Numbered from the stretch's first letter, positions 1-11,957 are shown. The stretch: 60,568 bases of DNA from Gammaproteobacteria bacterium (GCA_015231435.1 JADGBN010000003.1:1-60568), one strand, 5' to 3'. Numbers and translations: made by a program. Notes: generated by a model from the letters alone, not told the origin.

Positions 1-1253
<1,253 letters not shown>

Positions 1254-1303
1254 AATAATTTTCCACTTATAGGTTAGTCTTTAAAAAATTTAGCTAAGAG
1301 CGA

Positions 1304-1319
1304 TGTTTCACATGAAACA
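1304..1319. promoter_or_regulatory. parS-like ParB-binding palindrome TGTTTCACATGAAACA
   Basis: 15/16 match to the canonical parS TGTTTCACGTGAAACA, in the gyrB-dnaN intergenic region. Confidence 0.8.
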
Positions 1320-1341
1320 AGGCTGAGTCTGTTAAAAAACG

Positions 1342-1357
1342 AGTTTCACGTGAAACA
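1342..1357. promoter_or_regulatory. parS-like ParB-binding palindrome AGTTTCACGTGAAACA
   Basis: Perfect GTTTCACGTGAAAC core, 15/16 to canonical parS, just downstream of the dnaN stop. Confidence 0.85.
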
Positions 1358-1363
1358 CACAAA

Positions 1364-2485
1364 TTATGGCTTGATTGGCATAATAACATAACGATAAGAA
1401 TTGTCGTGTAAGCCATGAAATAGTGCGCTTGTCGTATTAATATCATGTGGTAGATTAATGACAATATTCTTGTCATCGATAGCATTAATAACGTCTAGGA
1501 AATATGAGATATTAAAGCCAACTGCGTAGGTAATATCGTAAGAAAAATCTATATCAAGATCTTCTACTGAGTTATCATGATCAATAGAAGCTATAGATAA
1601 AGATAGATGGTTAAATGAAAACGAGAAATTTATCGCGGATAGTTTATCGGGTATTAAAGAGGCAGTGCGTAGAATTGATGATTTAAGAAGTTCACGATCG
1701 ATAGTAAAAATGTAAGGTAAATCATTCGGAATAACTCTATCGTAATCAGGGTAAACTTCATTAATTAAATTACTAAGTATTGAAATAGATCCGATGGAGA
1801 TCTCAAAGCTGCTATTACTAAAATTTAAGTTACATAGATCAGTTGTATTTTCTAAAATACGATTTAACTCTAGTGCAGTATTACGAGGGAGGATAATCTT
1901 ATTTGCTGAAAAGTCATCTGCGAGATTAATTGATGAAAATGCCAAACGATGGCCGTCAGTAGCAACAGCTATTAATGTGTTACCACGAAATTCTAATAAG
2001 AGTCCATTAAGATAAAGACGAATATCTTTAATTGCCATACAAAAAGATGACTTTGCCAACAACCACTTAATATCATTTTGTGGTAAAGAAATAGAGAAGA
2101 GTGATGCTTGCATTGAATATATTGTAAAAGATTCAGGGTTAAGTAGCATCAACTGATAACGATTCCTTCCAGAACGTAAAATTGCTTGAAGTTCATTAAT
2201 ATCAAATTTGAGTAGTGACCCAGGAAGTAAATTTCTACAGATCTCAGAAAATTTTTTAGCAGGTAAAGTAAAATTAAAAGTAGTGGAAGAATCTAAATCA
2301 GTGGAGTGAATTTCAACAGAAGCGGTAATCTGAATTTCTGAATCTGAGGCAATAATAGTGAGCGTAGAGTCTGTTAGAGATAAAAAAAATTGACTAAAAA
2401 TAGGTATTGTCGGTTTCGTTTGAATGATTGAAGACAATATAGAGAGAGGATAAATTAACGAATCACGATAAACTTCAAATTTCAT
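1364..2485 (-). CDS. dnaN: DNA polymerase III subunit beta (sliding clamp)
   Basis: 373 aa; MKFEVYRDSLIYPLSILSSIIQTKPTIPIFSQFFL..., VATDGHRLAF, C-terminal YVIMPIKP. Confidence 0.95.
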   Translation of the reverse strand: MKFEVYRDSLIYPLSILSSIIQTKPTIPIFSQFFLSLTDSTLTIIASDSEIQITASVEIHSTDLDSSTTFNFTLPAKKFSEICRNLLPGSLLKFDINELQAILRSGRNRYQLMLLNPESFTIYSMQASLFSISLPQNDIKWLLAKSSFCMAIKDIRLYLNGLLLEFRGNTLIAVATDGHRLAFSSINLADDFSANKIILPRNTALELNRILENTTDLCNLNFSNSSFEISIGSISILSNLINEVYPDYDRVIPNDLPYIFTIDRELLKSSILRTASLIPDKLSAINFSFSFNHLSLSIASIDHDNSVEDLDIDFSYDITYAVGFNISYFLDVINAIDDKNIVINLPHDINTTSALFHGLHDNSYRYVIMPIKP

Positions 2486-2702
2486 ATTGGCTCCAAATAT
2501 TAAATAAAATACATATTATATTATTGTTATTATTAGGCAGAACAATTTCTGTTGATAACGACTAAAATTACTATTATTACATGATGTTAGCTTAAGAATA
2601 ACCTATTGACTAGTAGTGAATAAAGTTGTGAACAAGATGTTGAGTAGTTAGCCAGGTATGCAAAAAAAATTTTATCCACAAATAATCAAGCGATTTATAA
2701 GA
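2486..2702. other. Candidate origin (oriC-like) dnaA-dnaN intergenic region with DnaA-box-like 9-mers
   Basis: AT-rich spacer with TTATCCACA at 2672-2680 and near matches in reverse orientation: tgttgataa 2550-2558, agtgaataa 2615-2623, tgtgaacaa 2627-2635. Confidence 0.5.
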
Positions 2703-4151
2703 CTAAATAGATAGTTTTCTTAACAGGATATCGTAATCATCGGATAATGAAGGATCAATAGCGCGAAGAGCCTTAATTGTCTTAACTGCGTGCATGACTG
2801 TCGTATGATCACGACCACCAATACTATTACCAATTTCAGGTAGACTGTGTTCGGTGATCTCTTTTGCTAAAGTCATTGCGATTTGTCGTGGCCTGACAAT
2901 AGAGCGATTGCGTCGTTGCGATAATATATCACTGATTTTAAGGTTAAAATGGTCGGCAACGACTTTTAATATATTATCTATGGTGATCTGTTTAGACTGT
3001 AAGGAGAGTTGATCGCGCAAGGCTTCTTGAGCAATTTCCATTGAGATCGGTTGTGTTCTAAAAGTTGCATTTGCGATAACTCGGGTTAAAGCACCTTCTA
3101 GAGCACGAACATGTGTACGACAATGTTTGGCAATAAAAAATGCAACGTCTGTTGGAAGTAGTACACTGCATAGTGCTGCCTTACTGTTAAGAATAGCAAC
3201 CCGTGTTTCTAAGTCAGGTGGCTCAATAGAGACTGTGAGGCCCCAGGTAAGACGAGATTTTAGTCTATCTTCTAAACGCTTAACTTCAGTTGGATAAGTG
3301 TCACAGGTTAGAATAATCTGTTTCTGACCCTCTAATAAGGTATTGTAGGTATGGAAAAACTCTTCCTGAGTACGATCTTTACCGGCAAAAAACTGTATGT
3401 CATCAATCATTAAGGTATCAAGTGAGCGATAGTAACGCTTAAAATCGTTAATGGTATTATTCTGCAAAGCCTTTACCATGTCGGCGACGAATTTTTCTGA
3501 ATGAAGATATAATACTTTAGCACCGCGGTTGTTTTGCAAAATTTTATTGCCAATTGCCTGCATAAGATGTGTCTTTCCAAGTGCACTGCCACCATAGATA
3601 AAAAGAGGGTTATAGGCAACGCCAGGTGAAGCTGACACTTGCAAAGCAGAGGCTCTGGCAATTTGATTAGACTTGCCCTCAATAAAATTATCAAAATTAT
3701 TATTTACATTGAGATTGCTACGAAAATCGCTGGGAGAGACAGAACGGTTAACAATACGATTATTATGTTGTTGGGCAGGTTGGTTGAAAGCACTATTTTC
3801 AGACGTGCTGCTTGGAAAGCTCTGGGACTCAGGCAACTTTAGTTCAGGTATTGCTTTTGCTAAAGTAGGGGGAGCAGATTGACTCTTCTGTTTCGAGCCA
3901 ACGAGAAATTTTACCTCTTTAATTAGGTGAGCGAAGTTTTCATCGATTATTTGGTGAATTAATTTGGAAAAACGTGACTCAACTAGATCCTTTACAATTG
4001 GATTTGGCGAATAGAGTGTCAGTGTATCAGAATCTACTTCCGCCTGAAGTGGAAGAATAAATAGTGTGTATTGTTGTGCACTAATCTTTGTTTCAAGTAT
4101 TTGCCGACAATGCTTCCAAAGGTCATCATTCATTATTAAAGAGAGCGCCAT
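2703..4151 (-). CDS. dnaA: Chromosomal replication initiator protein DnaA
   Basis: 482 aa; NPLFIYGGSALGKTHLMQAIGN, DTLMIDDIQFFAGKDRTQEEFFHTYN, C-terminal GGRDHTTVMHAVKTI. Confidence 0.98.
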   Translation of the reverse strand: MALSLIMNDDLWKHCRQILETKISAQQYTLFILPLQAEVDSDTLTLYSPNPIVKDLVESRFSKLIHQIIDENFAHLIKEVKFLVGSKQKSQSAPPTLAKAIPELKLPESQSFPSSTSENSAFNQPAQQHNNRIVNRSVSPSDFRSNLNVNNNFDNFIEGKSNQIARASALQVSASPGVAYNPLFIYGGSALGKTHLMQAIGNKILQNNRGAKVLYLHSEKFVADMVKALQNNTINDFKRYYRSLDTLMIDDIQFFAGKDRTQEEFFHTYNTLLEGQKQIILTCDTYPTEVKRLEDRLKSRLTWGLTVSIEPPDLETRVAILNSKAALCSVLLPTDVAFFIAKHCRTHVRALEGALTRVIANATFRTQPISMEIAQEALRDQLSLQSKQITIDNILKVVADHFNLKISDILSQRRNRSIVRPRQIAMTLAKEITEHSLPEIGNSIGGRDHTTVMHAVKTIKALRAIDPSLSDDYDILLRKLSI

Positions 4152-4192
4152 ACCTATGAGATAAAAGCCTATTGTACCCCGCAGCGATAAAG

Positions 4193-4201
4193 TTATCCAC
4201 A
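4193..4201 (+). promoter_or_regulatory. Consensus DnaA box TTATCCACA upstream of dnaA
   Basis: Exact 9-mer between the dnaA start and the livJ-like gene. Confidence 0.55.
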
Positions 4202-4368
4202 GCTAACGGAATGAGTTGGAACAGAAGTAATGCGTGAAAAATGAAATTATTAATAAAGAGATTGAAGAAGCCAGTCAAGTGATAATTACTTGTTTCATTT
4301 CTGTATCTGAGGTATCGTTTACGATTGAATAGCATGATTCTCTTAACATTAATTTCGGAGATAGATAA

Positions 4369-5481
4369 GTGAAAAAATTTAAAGTGAATTCAATTTTTGC
4401 AGCAGTAATCGCTTTTACCGCAGTAAATACAAATGCTGACACCCTGAAAATAGCGATCGCCGGACCGGTTACTGGCCCTGTTGCGCAATATGGTGAGATG
4501 CAGGTAATTGGCGCAAAGATGGCGATCGAACAGATTAATGCGGCAGGCGGAGTCAACGGTAAAAAAATTGAAGCCGTGTTACTTGATGATGTTTGTGAAC
4601 CCAAACAGGCGGTTGCCGTTGCAAACCGGGTAGTTAATGAAAATATTCGTTATGTGGTTGGCCACCTCTGTTCAGGATCAACTCAGCCTGCATCAGATAT
4701 TTATGAAGATGAGCAGATAATAATGATTACGCCGGCTTCAACAAGTCCGGGGATTACCGAACGTGGCTTCAAAATGGTTTTTAGAACCATTGGTCTTGAT
4801 AGCCAGCAGGGACCAGTTGCAGGTAAATATATTGTTGAAAAAGTGAAGCCGACCAAATTGGCGATTATTCATGATAAGCAGCAATATGGTCAGGGAATAG
4901 CCACAGAAGTTAAGAACTATGTTGAGGGTGCAGGTTTTGAGGTTGTTCTCTTTGAAGGTGTTAATAAGGATCAGAAAAATTTTTCTGCATTAATTACAAA
5001 GATGAAAAGCAAGGGTGTTGATTTTGTCTATTATGGTGGATACCACCCTGAGTTGGGTCTTATATTAAGACAGTCACGCGAACAAGGTTTTAATGCAAAA
5101 TATATGGGGCCAGAGGGGGTTGGTAATAAAGATATTAGTACGATTGCTGGCGAAGCTTCAGAAGGGCTCCTGGTAACACTGCCGGCAGATTTTACAAAAC
5201 TCGCAGAAAATAGTGAACTTGTTAATTTATTTAAAAGTAAAAATGAGGATGCCAGTGGACCGTTTGTCATGCCGGCATATGCCGCAGTACAGATAATTGC
5301 CGATACGATTACGGCAACAAAAACTGAAGATACCGTTATTAATGCCGAGTATATTCATAAAAGCAGTTTCAAAACACCGATTGGAGAAGTCTCCTATAAA
5401 GAGAATGGAGATCTAAACTCATTTAAATTTGTAGTTTATAGCTGGCATGCAGATGCGTCAAAAACAGCATTAGCAGATTAA
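4369..5481 (+). CDS. Branched-chain amino acid ABC transporter substrate-binding protein (LivJ/BraC family)
   Basis: 370 aa; signal peptide, LKIAIAGPVTGPVAQYGEMQVIGAKMAIEQINAAGGVNGKKIE; GTG start; upstream of the permease and ATPase genes. Confidence 0.93.
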   Translation: MKKFKVNSIFAAVIAFTAVNTNADTLKIAIAGPVTGPVAQYGEMQVIGAKMAIEQINAAGGVNGKKIEAVLLDDVCEPKQAVAVANRVVNENIRYVVGHLCSGSTQPASDIYEDEQIIMITPASTSPGITERGFKMVFRTIGLDSQQGPVAGKYIVEKVKPTKLAIIHDKQQYGQGIATEVKNYVEGAGFEVVLFEGVNKDQKNFSALITKMKSKGVDFVYYGGYHPELGLILRQSREQGFNAKYMGPEGVGNKDISTIAGEASEGLLVTLPADFTKLAENSELVNLFKSKNEDASGPFVMPAYAAVQIIADTITATKTEDTVINAEYIHKSSFKTPIGEVSYKENGDLNSFKFVVYSWHADASKTALAD

Positions 5482-5489
5482 ATTAAGAG

Positions 5490-5531
5490 ATCACTGGTAT
5501 CGGATTCTCAATATAATTCTGTACCAGTGAT
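5490..5531 (+). terminator. Hairpin between livJ and livH (attenuator/terminator candidate)
   Basis: ATCACTGGTA (5490-5499) / TACCAGTGAT (5522-5531), perfect 10-bp inverted repeat followed by TATTT. Confidence 0.5.
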
Positions 5532-5551
5532 TATTTAAGCTGATAAATCAG

Positions 5552-6478
5552 ATGTCACAATTTATTTTAGAGTTTATCCAACAAATCATTAATGGTTTGA
5601 CATTAGGGAGTATCTACGCCCTTATCGCCATTGGTTATACCATGGTATATGGAATCATCGGCATGATAAATTTTGCCCACGGTGAAATTTATATGATTGG
5701 CGCCTATATTTCTATTGTCGTCATCGCGGCATTAGCAATGATTGGGATTACCGCGCTTCCAGTTGTCCTGTTATTAACCCTGCTAATGACAATAATTATA
5801 ACCAGTCTCTATGGCTGGAGTGTCGAACGTATTGCCTATCGGCCACTGCGCGGGCGCCATCGTTTAGTACCGCTAATCTCTGCAATAGGGATGTCAATTT
5901 TTTTACAAAATTATGTTCAAATTGCGCAGGGTGCTCGCGATATCGCTATGCAACCATTAATTTCCGGCGGCTGGCGTTTTGGTGATGCTGGCGGGTTTCA
6001 GATATATGTCTCCTATATGCAGGTGATTATTGCTTTAGTGACGCTTGCCTTTATGATTTTATTATCGCTTTTTATTTTAAAGAGTCGTGTTGGCAAGGCA
6101 TCACGTGCGGTTGCACAGGATCGTGAAATGGCTAATCTCCTTGGTATCGATACAGACCAGATTATTTCAATTACCTTTGTGATTGGCGCGGCACTTGCGG
6201 CAGTGGCTGGGTTGTTGGTCGGACTCTATTACGGAATAGTGAATGCGTATATTGGGTTTATTGTTGGGCTGAAAGCCTTTACTGCAGCGGTTTTAGGAGG
6301 GATAGGAAGTATTCCGGGCGCGATGTTGGGTGGAGTCTTATTAGGGCTGGTAGAGAGCTTCTCTTCCGCCTATTTAAGTACAGAATATAAAGATGTTGTC
6401 GCCTTTTCGGTGTTAATTCTGGTTCTTCTGTTTAGACCAACAGGTTTAATGGGAAAACCCGAAGTGGAAAAAGTTTAA
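5552..6478 (+). CDS. livH: Branched-chain amino acid ABC transporter permease LivH
   Basis: 308 aa; QQIINGLTLGSIYALIAIGYTMVYGIIGMINFAHGEIYMIGAY. Confidence 0.95.
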   Translation: MSQFILEFIQQIINGLTLGSIYALIAIGYTMVYGIIGMINFAHGEIYMIGAYISIVVIAALAMIGITALPVVLLLTLLMTIIITSLYGWSVERIAYRPLRGRHRLVPLISAIGMSIFLQNYVQIAQGARDIAMQPLISGGWRFGDAGGFQIYVSYMQVIIALVTLAFMILLSLFILKSRVGKASRAVAQDREMANLLGIDTDQIISITFVIGAALAAVAGLLVGLYYGIVNAYIGFIVGLKAFTAAVLGGIGSIPGAMLGGVLLGLVESFSSAYLSTEYKDVVAFSVLILVLLFRPTGLMGKPEVEKV

Positions 6479-7720
6479 ATGATAGTACGTCAGCAAATTA
6501 TAGCAGCATTAATGGCCGCGTTAGTGACGCTAGTTTTGGCGATTCCTATTGTCGGTGTTCATATTATCTCTGAGCCTGGGGTAATTGCACTGAGTTGGGA
6601 TGGCTGGAAAGTAATGGTTGCTGTTGTTGTGGTATTTATTGTCCAATTACTAAAATCATATTTTATAAAATCAGCAGTTATATTTAACTACAAGGCAAAA
6701 TTTGCCCCGGGACTACTTATCGAAAAAAATAGAAAACTAATTATCTCTTTGGTTATTCTGTTTGCTATTGTCTGGCCTTTTTATGCATCTCGTGGAGATG
6801 TCGATATTGTTACTTTAGCCTTCATTTATGTGATGATGGGGTTAGGATTGAATATTGTTGTGGGTTTTGCCGGATTGCTCGATTTAGGCTATGTCGCATT
6901 CTATGCGGTGGGGGCTTATAGCTATGCGCTGCTGTCACAATATTTTGGCATCTCGTTTTGGATCTGCTTGCCAATATCCGGGGCGATAGCCGCTCTGTTT
7001 GGCTATCTTCTCGGTTTTCCTGTACTGCGTTTGCGTGGTGATTATTTGGCGATAGTGACTTTAGGTTTTGGTGAAATTATTCGTTTGCTGTTAAATAATA
7101 TGGATAGCTTAACCGGTGGACCTGATGGTATTGGTAATATTGCAAAACCGACCCTATTTGGTTTGCAGTTTGAACGTCAATCAAGTGATGGTGGTTTAAC
7201 TTTTCATCAGTTCTTCGGACTACCCTATAGCAGTGGTGATAAAACGATTTTTCTCTATCTGTTGGCACTACTGCTGGTACTACTCAGTCTATTAGTGATT
7301 AACCGTCTTATTCGAATGCCGGTAGGTCGCGCCTGGGAAGCGCTGCGCGAAGATGAAATTGCCTGTCGTTCGTTGGGATTAAATCCGATGCATATTAAAC
7401 TCTCAGCATTTACGCTGGGGGTAAGTTTTGCCGGATTTGCGGGTTGCTTTTTTGCCGCTCGACAAGGCTTTATTAATCCAGAATCATTTACTTTTATCGA
7501 ATCTGCGATTGTTTTGGCGATTGTTGTGTTAGGTGGTATGGGTTCGCAGCTAGGTATTATTCTTGCGGCGTTGGCGATGACTATACTACCTGAAATCGCA
7601 AGAGAGTTTGATCAGTATCGCATGTTACTATTCGGCATGGTTATGGTTCTTATGATGATTTGGCGACCACAGGGGCTGCTGCCGAGTCAGCGCCATATTA
7701 TCAAAATTGAAACATCATAA
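6479..7720 (+). CDS. livM: Branched-chain amino acid ABC transporter permease LivM
   Basis: 413 aa; [27 protein letters not shown]...[11 protein letters not shown]. Confidence 0.95.
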   Translation: MIVRQQIIAALMAALVTLVLAIPIVGVHIISEPGVIALSWDGWKVMVAVVVVFIVQLLKSYFIKSAVIFNYKAKFAPGLLIEKNRKLIISLVILFAIVWPFYASRGDVDIVTLAFIYVMMGLGLNIVVGFAGLLDLGYVAFYAVGAYSYALLSQYFGISFWICLPISGAIAALFGYLLGFPVLRLRGDYLAIVTLGFGEIIRLLLNNMDSLTGGPDGIGNIAKPTLFGLQFERQSSDGGLTFHQFFGLPYSSGDKTIFLYLLALLLVLLSLLVINRLIRMPVGRAWEALREDEIACRSLGLNPMHIKLSAFTLGVSFAGFAGCFFAARQGFINPESFTFIESAIVLAIVVLGGMGSQLGIILAALAMTILPEIAREFDQYRMLLFGMVMVLMMIWRPQGLLPSQRHIIKIETS

Positions 7721-8502
7721 TGACTACGAATGCCGTAGCGCTGTTAAGCGTTGAAAATGTGGGTATGCAATTTGGTGGATTGACGGCACTGGAGGCGGTC
7801 TCATTTAGCCTTAATGAGAAAAAGATTGTTGCAGTTATCGGTCCCAACGGCGCAGGCAAAACAACACTATTTAATTGTCTGTCGGGATTTTATCAACCGA
7901 CAACAGGCCGCGTGATGTTAGATGGCCGTGCTATTGACAAACTTCCAAGTCATGAGATTGCACGCGCAGGATTGGTGCGAACCTTTCAAAATATTCGTCT
8001 ATTTAAGCAGATGACGGTAATGGAAAATCTGCTTGTCGCGCAATTTACGCGAAGTGATAATCGTCTGTGGGCTGGCTTGTTAAACAATCGACACTATCGC
8101 GAAAAAGAGGAGACTGTTAAACGTGAGGCGATCTACTGGCTCGAACGTATGGAGTTAACGCCCTTTGCCAATCGCGAAGCGGGAAACCTTGCATATGGTC
8201 AGCAACGACGTTTAGAGATAGCGCGATGTATGGCAACGGCGCCGCGACTATTACTGCTTGATGAGCCCGCAGCCGGGCTGAATCCGAATGAGACGGTCGC
8301 TTTATGTCAACTGATTAGTGATCTTCGCAATGATCATGGCGTCACCATCCTGTTAATTGAACACGATATGAGTTTGGTTATGGAGATCTCGGAAGAGATC
8401 CTTGTACTCGATCGGGGCCGTCCTATTGCTTGGGGTGTTCCGGCAGCAATACGTGAGGATCGTGCGGTGATTAGTGCTTATCTTGGTGAAGAGTGCCTGT
8501 AA
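7720..8502 (+). CDS. livG: ABC transporter ATP-binding protein LivG
   Basis: Walker A GPNGAGKTT, YGQQRRLEIARC, LLLLDEPAAGLNP. Confidence 0.95.
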   Translation: MTTNAVALLSVENVGMQFGGLTALEAVSFSLNEKKIVAVIGPNGAGKTTLFNCLSGFYQPTTGRVMLDGRAIDKLPSHEIARAGLVRTFQNIRLFKQMTVMENLLVAQFTRSDNRLWAGLLNNRHYREKEETVKREAIYWLERMELTPFANREAGNLAYGQQRRLEIARCMATAPRLLLLDEPAAGLNPNETVALCQLISDLRNDHGVTILLIEHDMSLVMEISEEILVLDRGRPIAWGVPAAIREDRAVISAYLGEECL

Positions 8503-9203
8503 TGCTCAGACTTGAGGAGGTCCACACCCATTATGGTGCCATTGAAGCGCTAAAAGGGGTCTCACTAGAGGTGAATCAGGGTGAGATTGTGACTTTAATT
8601 GGGGCAAATGGCGCCGGGAAAAGCACCCTATTAATGACGGTTTGTAGTAATCCTGCCCCGACAAGCGGGACAATCACTTATAAAGGCAAAGCTGTTGAGC
8701 AACAGTTAACGGCTAAAACAATGCGTTCAGGTGTTGCGATAGTGCCAGAGGGGAGACGTCTCTTCGCATCCCTTAGTGTATTAGAAAACTTGCAGTTGGG
8801 TGCATTTTTTGCCTCTACGGAGGAGATGGAAAATGATTTAGCTTATGTTTTTGATCATTTTCCGATATTACAGGAGCGGCAATTTCAACGTGCAGGAACG
8901 CTTTCCGGTGGTGAGCAGCAGATGGTCGCTTTCGGGCGGGCACTCATGAGTCGGCCACAACTTCTCTTAATGGATGAGCCTTCATTGGGGTTGGCACCAC
9001 TTATCATTAGCCAGATATTTTCTATGATTAAAAAAATTCGTGATGAAGGAGTGACCATCTTCTTAGTCGAACAAAATGCACATCGTGCATTGGCTATTGC
9101 AGATCGAGGCTATGTATTGGAGAATGGGCGTATTGTTCTGTCGGCCAGTGGCAGCGATCTTCTGCATAACAGTGAGATCAAGAGATCCTACCTGGGTGGT
9201 TAA
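8502..9203 (+). CDS. livF: ABC transporter ATP-binding protein LivF
   Basis: GANGAGKSTLL, LSGGEQQMVAFGRALM; ATG overlaps the livG TAA (TAATG). Confidence 0.95.
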   Translation: MLRLEEVHTHYGAIEALKGVSLEVNQGEIVTLIGANGAGKSTLLMTVCSNPAPTSGTITYKGKAVEQQLTAKTMRSGVAIVPEGRRLFASLSVLENLQLGAFFASTEEMENDLAYVFDHFPILQERQFQRAGTLSGGEQQMVAFGRALMSRPQLLLMDEPSLGLAPLIISQIFSMIKKIRDEGVTIFLVEQNAHRALAIADRGYVLENGRIVLSASGSDLLHNSEIKRSYLGG

Positions 9204-9290
9204 TTGTCTGGATAATTTAACTGTACTGCTGAACCGGATTAAGCATCATTAATTTAATTTTTATATAAATATTATATTTTGGAGTAACAG

Positions 9291-11312
9291 ATGAGTCTAT
9301 CGATAAAGGCAAAGGTGATTTCCAACGTTATTGTTACCTCGGCAATCCTTATTATTATGTTTATATCTAATAAACAGATATTTGATGAGATTAATCAGCA
9401 GTCAAGTGAAATTCGCGATCATGGAATAAAGCACCTGCTGCTGATTAAGGAGATGCAGTTAGATGTCATACAGGTACAGCAGTGGCTGACTGACATAGCT
9501 GCAACGCGTGGTCTGGATGGACTAGATGATGGATATGCCGAGGCTGACAAATATGCACAGGATTTCTATGAAAAAATTGACATCATAAAAAAAATTCATC
9601 GTCAGCGTGATGGTCTAAATAACAAGGTTGATGGTCAGCTGGATGCACTGAAATCTGATTTTACCAGTTATTACGATATTGGGAAAAAGATGGCGCAAAG
9701 CTACATAGATCATGGACCATCGATGGGCAATGCCATGATGGAACAGTTTGATCCCTATGCGCTCAAAATCAATGATCAAGTTATTAAATTAGTTGAGGAG
9801 GCAAGTAATCAATTAATCTCATCAACCAATAAAACAATTGATAATATTATTAGCTCTGAAAACAACTTTATAACGCTTACCCTGTTCGCCATCGTCATAA
9901 ATATAATCATTGGTCTCTATTTGATGATTAGTATTTCCGCTTCATTTAAAACGCTAATTGAAATGATTAATCGCCTAGTTAGTGGTGACCTGCAGATTGC
10001 AAAGTTGCATTATGGTAATGATGAAATAGGCAAAATTGCCACCTTGGTAGAGTCTTTAAGAGAGAAGCTTTCGGTTATCTTCGCATCGATGCTAAAGGAG
10101 ATGAGTCATCTTGCATCATCGGCAAATCAGTTAACCGACATCTCCATTGAACTAAATAGTGGTTCAGCAGACACCATGAACCGTGCGGCCTCTGTCTCTG
10201 CCGCTGCTGAGGAGATGTCTGCAAACATGACGACAATTGCTGCGGCTATGGAGCAGTCGTCAACCAATGTAGATGCAATGGCGGCGGCAACTGAAGAGAT
10301 GTGTGCCAATATCGCAGAACTGGCCGGTAATAGCGAAGAGACCCTCGCAAGTACACGTCGTGCCGTCACAAAAACCGAGCAGACATCAAAACAGGTGGAT
10401 GAGTTAGGGCGTGCTGCCAATGAAATCAGTCTGATGACCGAAACGATTGCAGCCATATCTGAAAAGACTAATCTGCTGGCACTCAATGCCACGATTGAGG
10501 CGGCACGCGCCGGTGATGCTGGCAAGGGCTTTGCTGTGGTTGCTAATGAAATTAAGGAGTTGGCAAATCAAACTGCCAAGGCAACGACAGACATTGAGCA
10601 GAAGCTGAAGATGATACAGGGCGCGGTTAAAGTGACTATTAGCGATATTGGTGAGTTCTCACACACCATTACCGACATTGATCAGAGTGTCAGTACGATA
10701 GTGGAGGCAATGGAGCAACAAAAACTAGCGACAGCAGAGATCTCTAGTAATGTTGGACAAATTTCGAGTGGTATTTCTGAGGTGAACGAGAGTGTTAATC
10801 AAAGTTCTATTGCCTCTTCGCAGGTTGCCAACGAAATTTCACGCGTCAGTCTTCTCTCAGATGGTCTGCATAGTTCAAGTGAAATTGTTGAAAAGAGTGC
10901 TGCTGAGGTCGGTAAAATGGTTCTCAATGTTCGTAGCAGCTTGGCGCAGTTTACGCTGGAGTCGAGTGGCTTCGATGCCTCTTCGGTGAAGATGGCGCAC
11001 ACTGAGTGGAAACGCAAGCTGACAGCGATGTTAAGTGGTCGGCAGCGGCTCAAACCGCAAGATATTACAGACCATAAACATTGCGCTTTTGGTCAATGGT
11101 ATTTTACTGAAGGGCAGGAGAGGTATAGTCAACTTGAGACTTTTCGCAAAATTGATGGCCAGCACGCTGCGGTACATGAGTTAGCAAAGCGAATCGCGCA
11201 GTACCATAACGATGGTAAAATGCAAGAGGCTCAGGATCTCTTTGTTCAGTTTAAAAAGAGTGTTGATGAGTTATTTGTACTGCTCGATAGACTGGAAATT
11301 GAATCTGTTTGA
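9291..11312 (+). CDS. Methyl-accepting chemotaxis protein with C-terminal CZB (zinc-binding) domain
   Basis: 673 aa; MCP core [39 protein letters not shown]-terminal HTEWKRKL...[10 protein letters not shown]...HAAVHE. Confidence 0.93.
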   Translation: MSLSIKAKVISNVIVTSAILIIMFISNKQIFDEINQQSSEIRDHGIKHLLLIKEMQLDVIQVQQWLTDIAATRGLDGLDDGYAEADKYAQDFYEKIDIIKKIHRQRDGLNNKVDGQLDALKSDFTSYYDIGKKMAQSYIDHGPSMGNAMMEQFDPYALKINDQVIKLVEEASNQLISSTNKTIDNIISSENNFITLTLFAIVINIIIGLYLMISISASFKTLIEMINRLVSGDLQIAKLHYGNDEIGKIATLVESLREKLSVIFASMLKEMSHLASSANQLTDISIELNSGSADTMNRAASVSAAAEEMSANMTTIAAAMEQSSTNVDAMAAATEEMCANIAELAGNSEETLASTRRAVTKTEQTSKQVDELGRAANEISLMTETIAAISEKTNLLALNATIEAARAGDAGKGFAVVANEIKELANQTAKATTDIEQKLKMIQGAVKVTISDIGEFSHTITDIDQSVSTIVEAMEQQKLATAEISSNVGQISSGISEVNESVNQSSIASSQVANEISRVSLLSDGLHSSSEIVEKSAAEVGKMVLNVRSSLAQFTLESSGFDASSVKMAHTEWKRKLTAMLSGRQRLKPQDITDHKHCAFGQWYFTEGQERYSQLETFRKIDGQHAAVHELAKRIAQYHNDGKMQEAQDLFVQFKKSVDELFVLLDRLEIESV

Positions 11313-11328
11313 CAGAAATCCTCGCTTA

Positions 11329-11444
11329 GCTTAAAGATTGCAGCGCTGTTGGCTGCAGTCGCTCACCCCAATCACATCGTTAATCTATGCTCATGGGGAT
11401 TCGCGACTTTGCCGCCTACCTGCATTTCCAAGTAGTTTGGGTAT
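11329..11444 (+). repeat. Dispersed ~130-bp imperfect-palindrome repeat, copy 1 (degenerate left end)
   Basis: GGCTGCAGTCGCTCACCCCAATCACATCGTTAATCTATGCTCATGGGGATTCGCGACTTTGCCGCCTACCTGCATTTCCAAGTAGTTTGGGTAT; near-identical to 26567-26694 and to the reverse complement of 60374-60513. Confidence 0.9.
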
Positions 11445-11447
11445 CTA

Positions 11448-11957
11448 TTATGGTTGACGTACTTTGGTCAGGGCGGCAGTGAATTTCTCTTCGAGCTCTG
11501 TCACAAAATAATCTGGATTAATAACGCCGATGGTCGGTTCAGTAAGCGTTTCACCGTGTGAGTCGACAATCACAATGGTGGGTGTGACACGAATTTGATA
11601 CTGCTGTCGCAGCGCATTAATGGTGGTGTTCTCGCCGTTAAAAGCGATAAATTGCCGCTGATCTCCTAGCGAGATCATCACCATCACTATCTGTTGCTGG
11701 TAGCGACCGCTGGCATACATGGGGTTGAGAAACATCTCCTCCATACGTAAGCAGTAAGGGCAACCGGGTGCAGAGAAATAGAGCATAATCGGTAACTTGC
11801 CTGCGGGATGTTCAGCAGCGCTCTTGCCAACCTCGGCAAGATTGTGGATCTGTGGCAGATGCCCGGATAGTGCGTCACCCCATGCCATCGGGCTTGCGCT
11901 GTAGAGTAGCGTTGTGAGTACGGCAATAGCGCTTAAAAAGTGGCGACGCTGTATCAC
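11448..11957 (-). CDS. Thioredoxin-fold periplasmic protein (SoxW/DsbD-gamma-like)
   Basis: 169 aa; N-terminal signal, LYFSAPGCPYCLRMEEMFL, cis-Pro region RVTPTIVIVDSHG. Confidence 0.8.
   Translation of the reverse strand: MIQRRHFLSAIAVLTTLLYSASPMAWGDALSGHLPQIHNLAEVGKSAAEHPAGKLPIMLYFSAPGCPYCLRMEEMFLNPMYASGRYQQQIVMVMISLGDQRQFIAFNGENTTINALRQQYQIRVTPTIVIVDSHGETLTEPTIGVINPDYFVTELEEKFTAALTKVRQP

Noticed and set aside
1294-1485. 63-aa ORF between gyrB and dnaN
   Set aside because: Overlaps the dnaN 3' end out of frame; its VSRET and FHVKH segments are simply translations of the parS palindromes.
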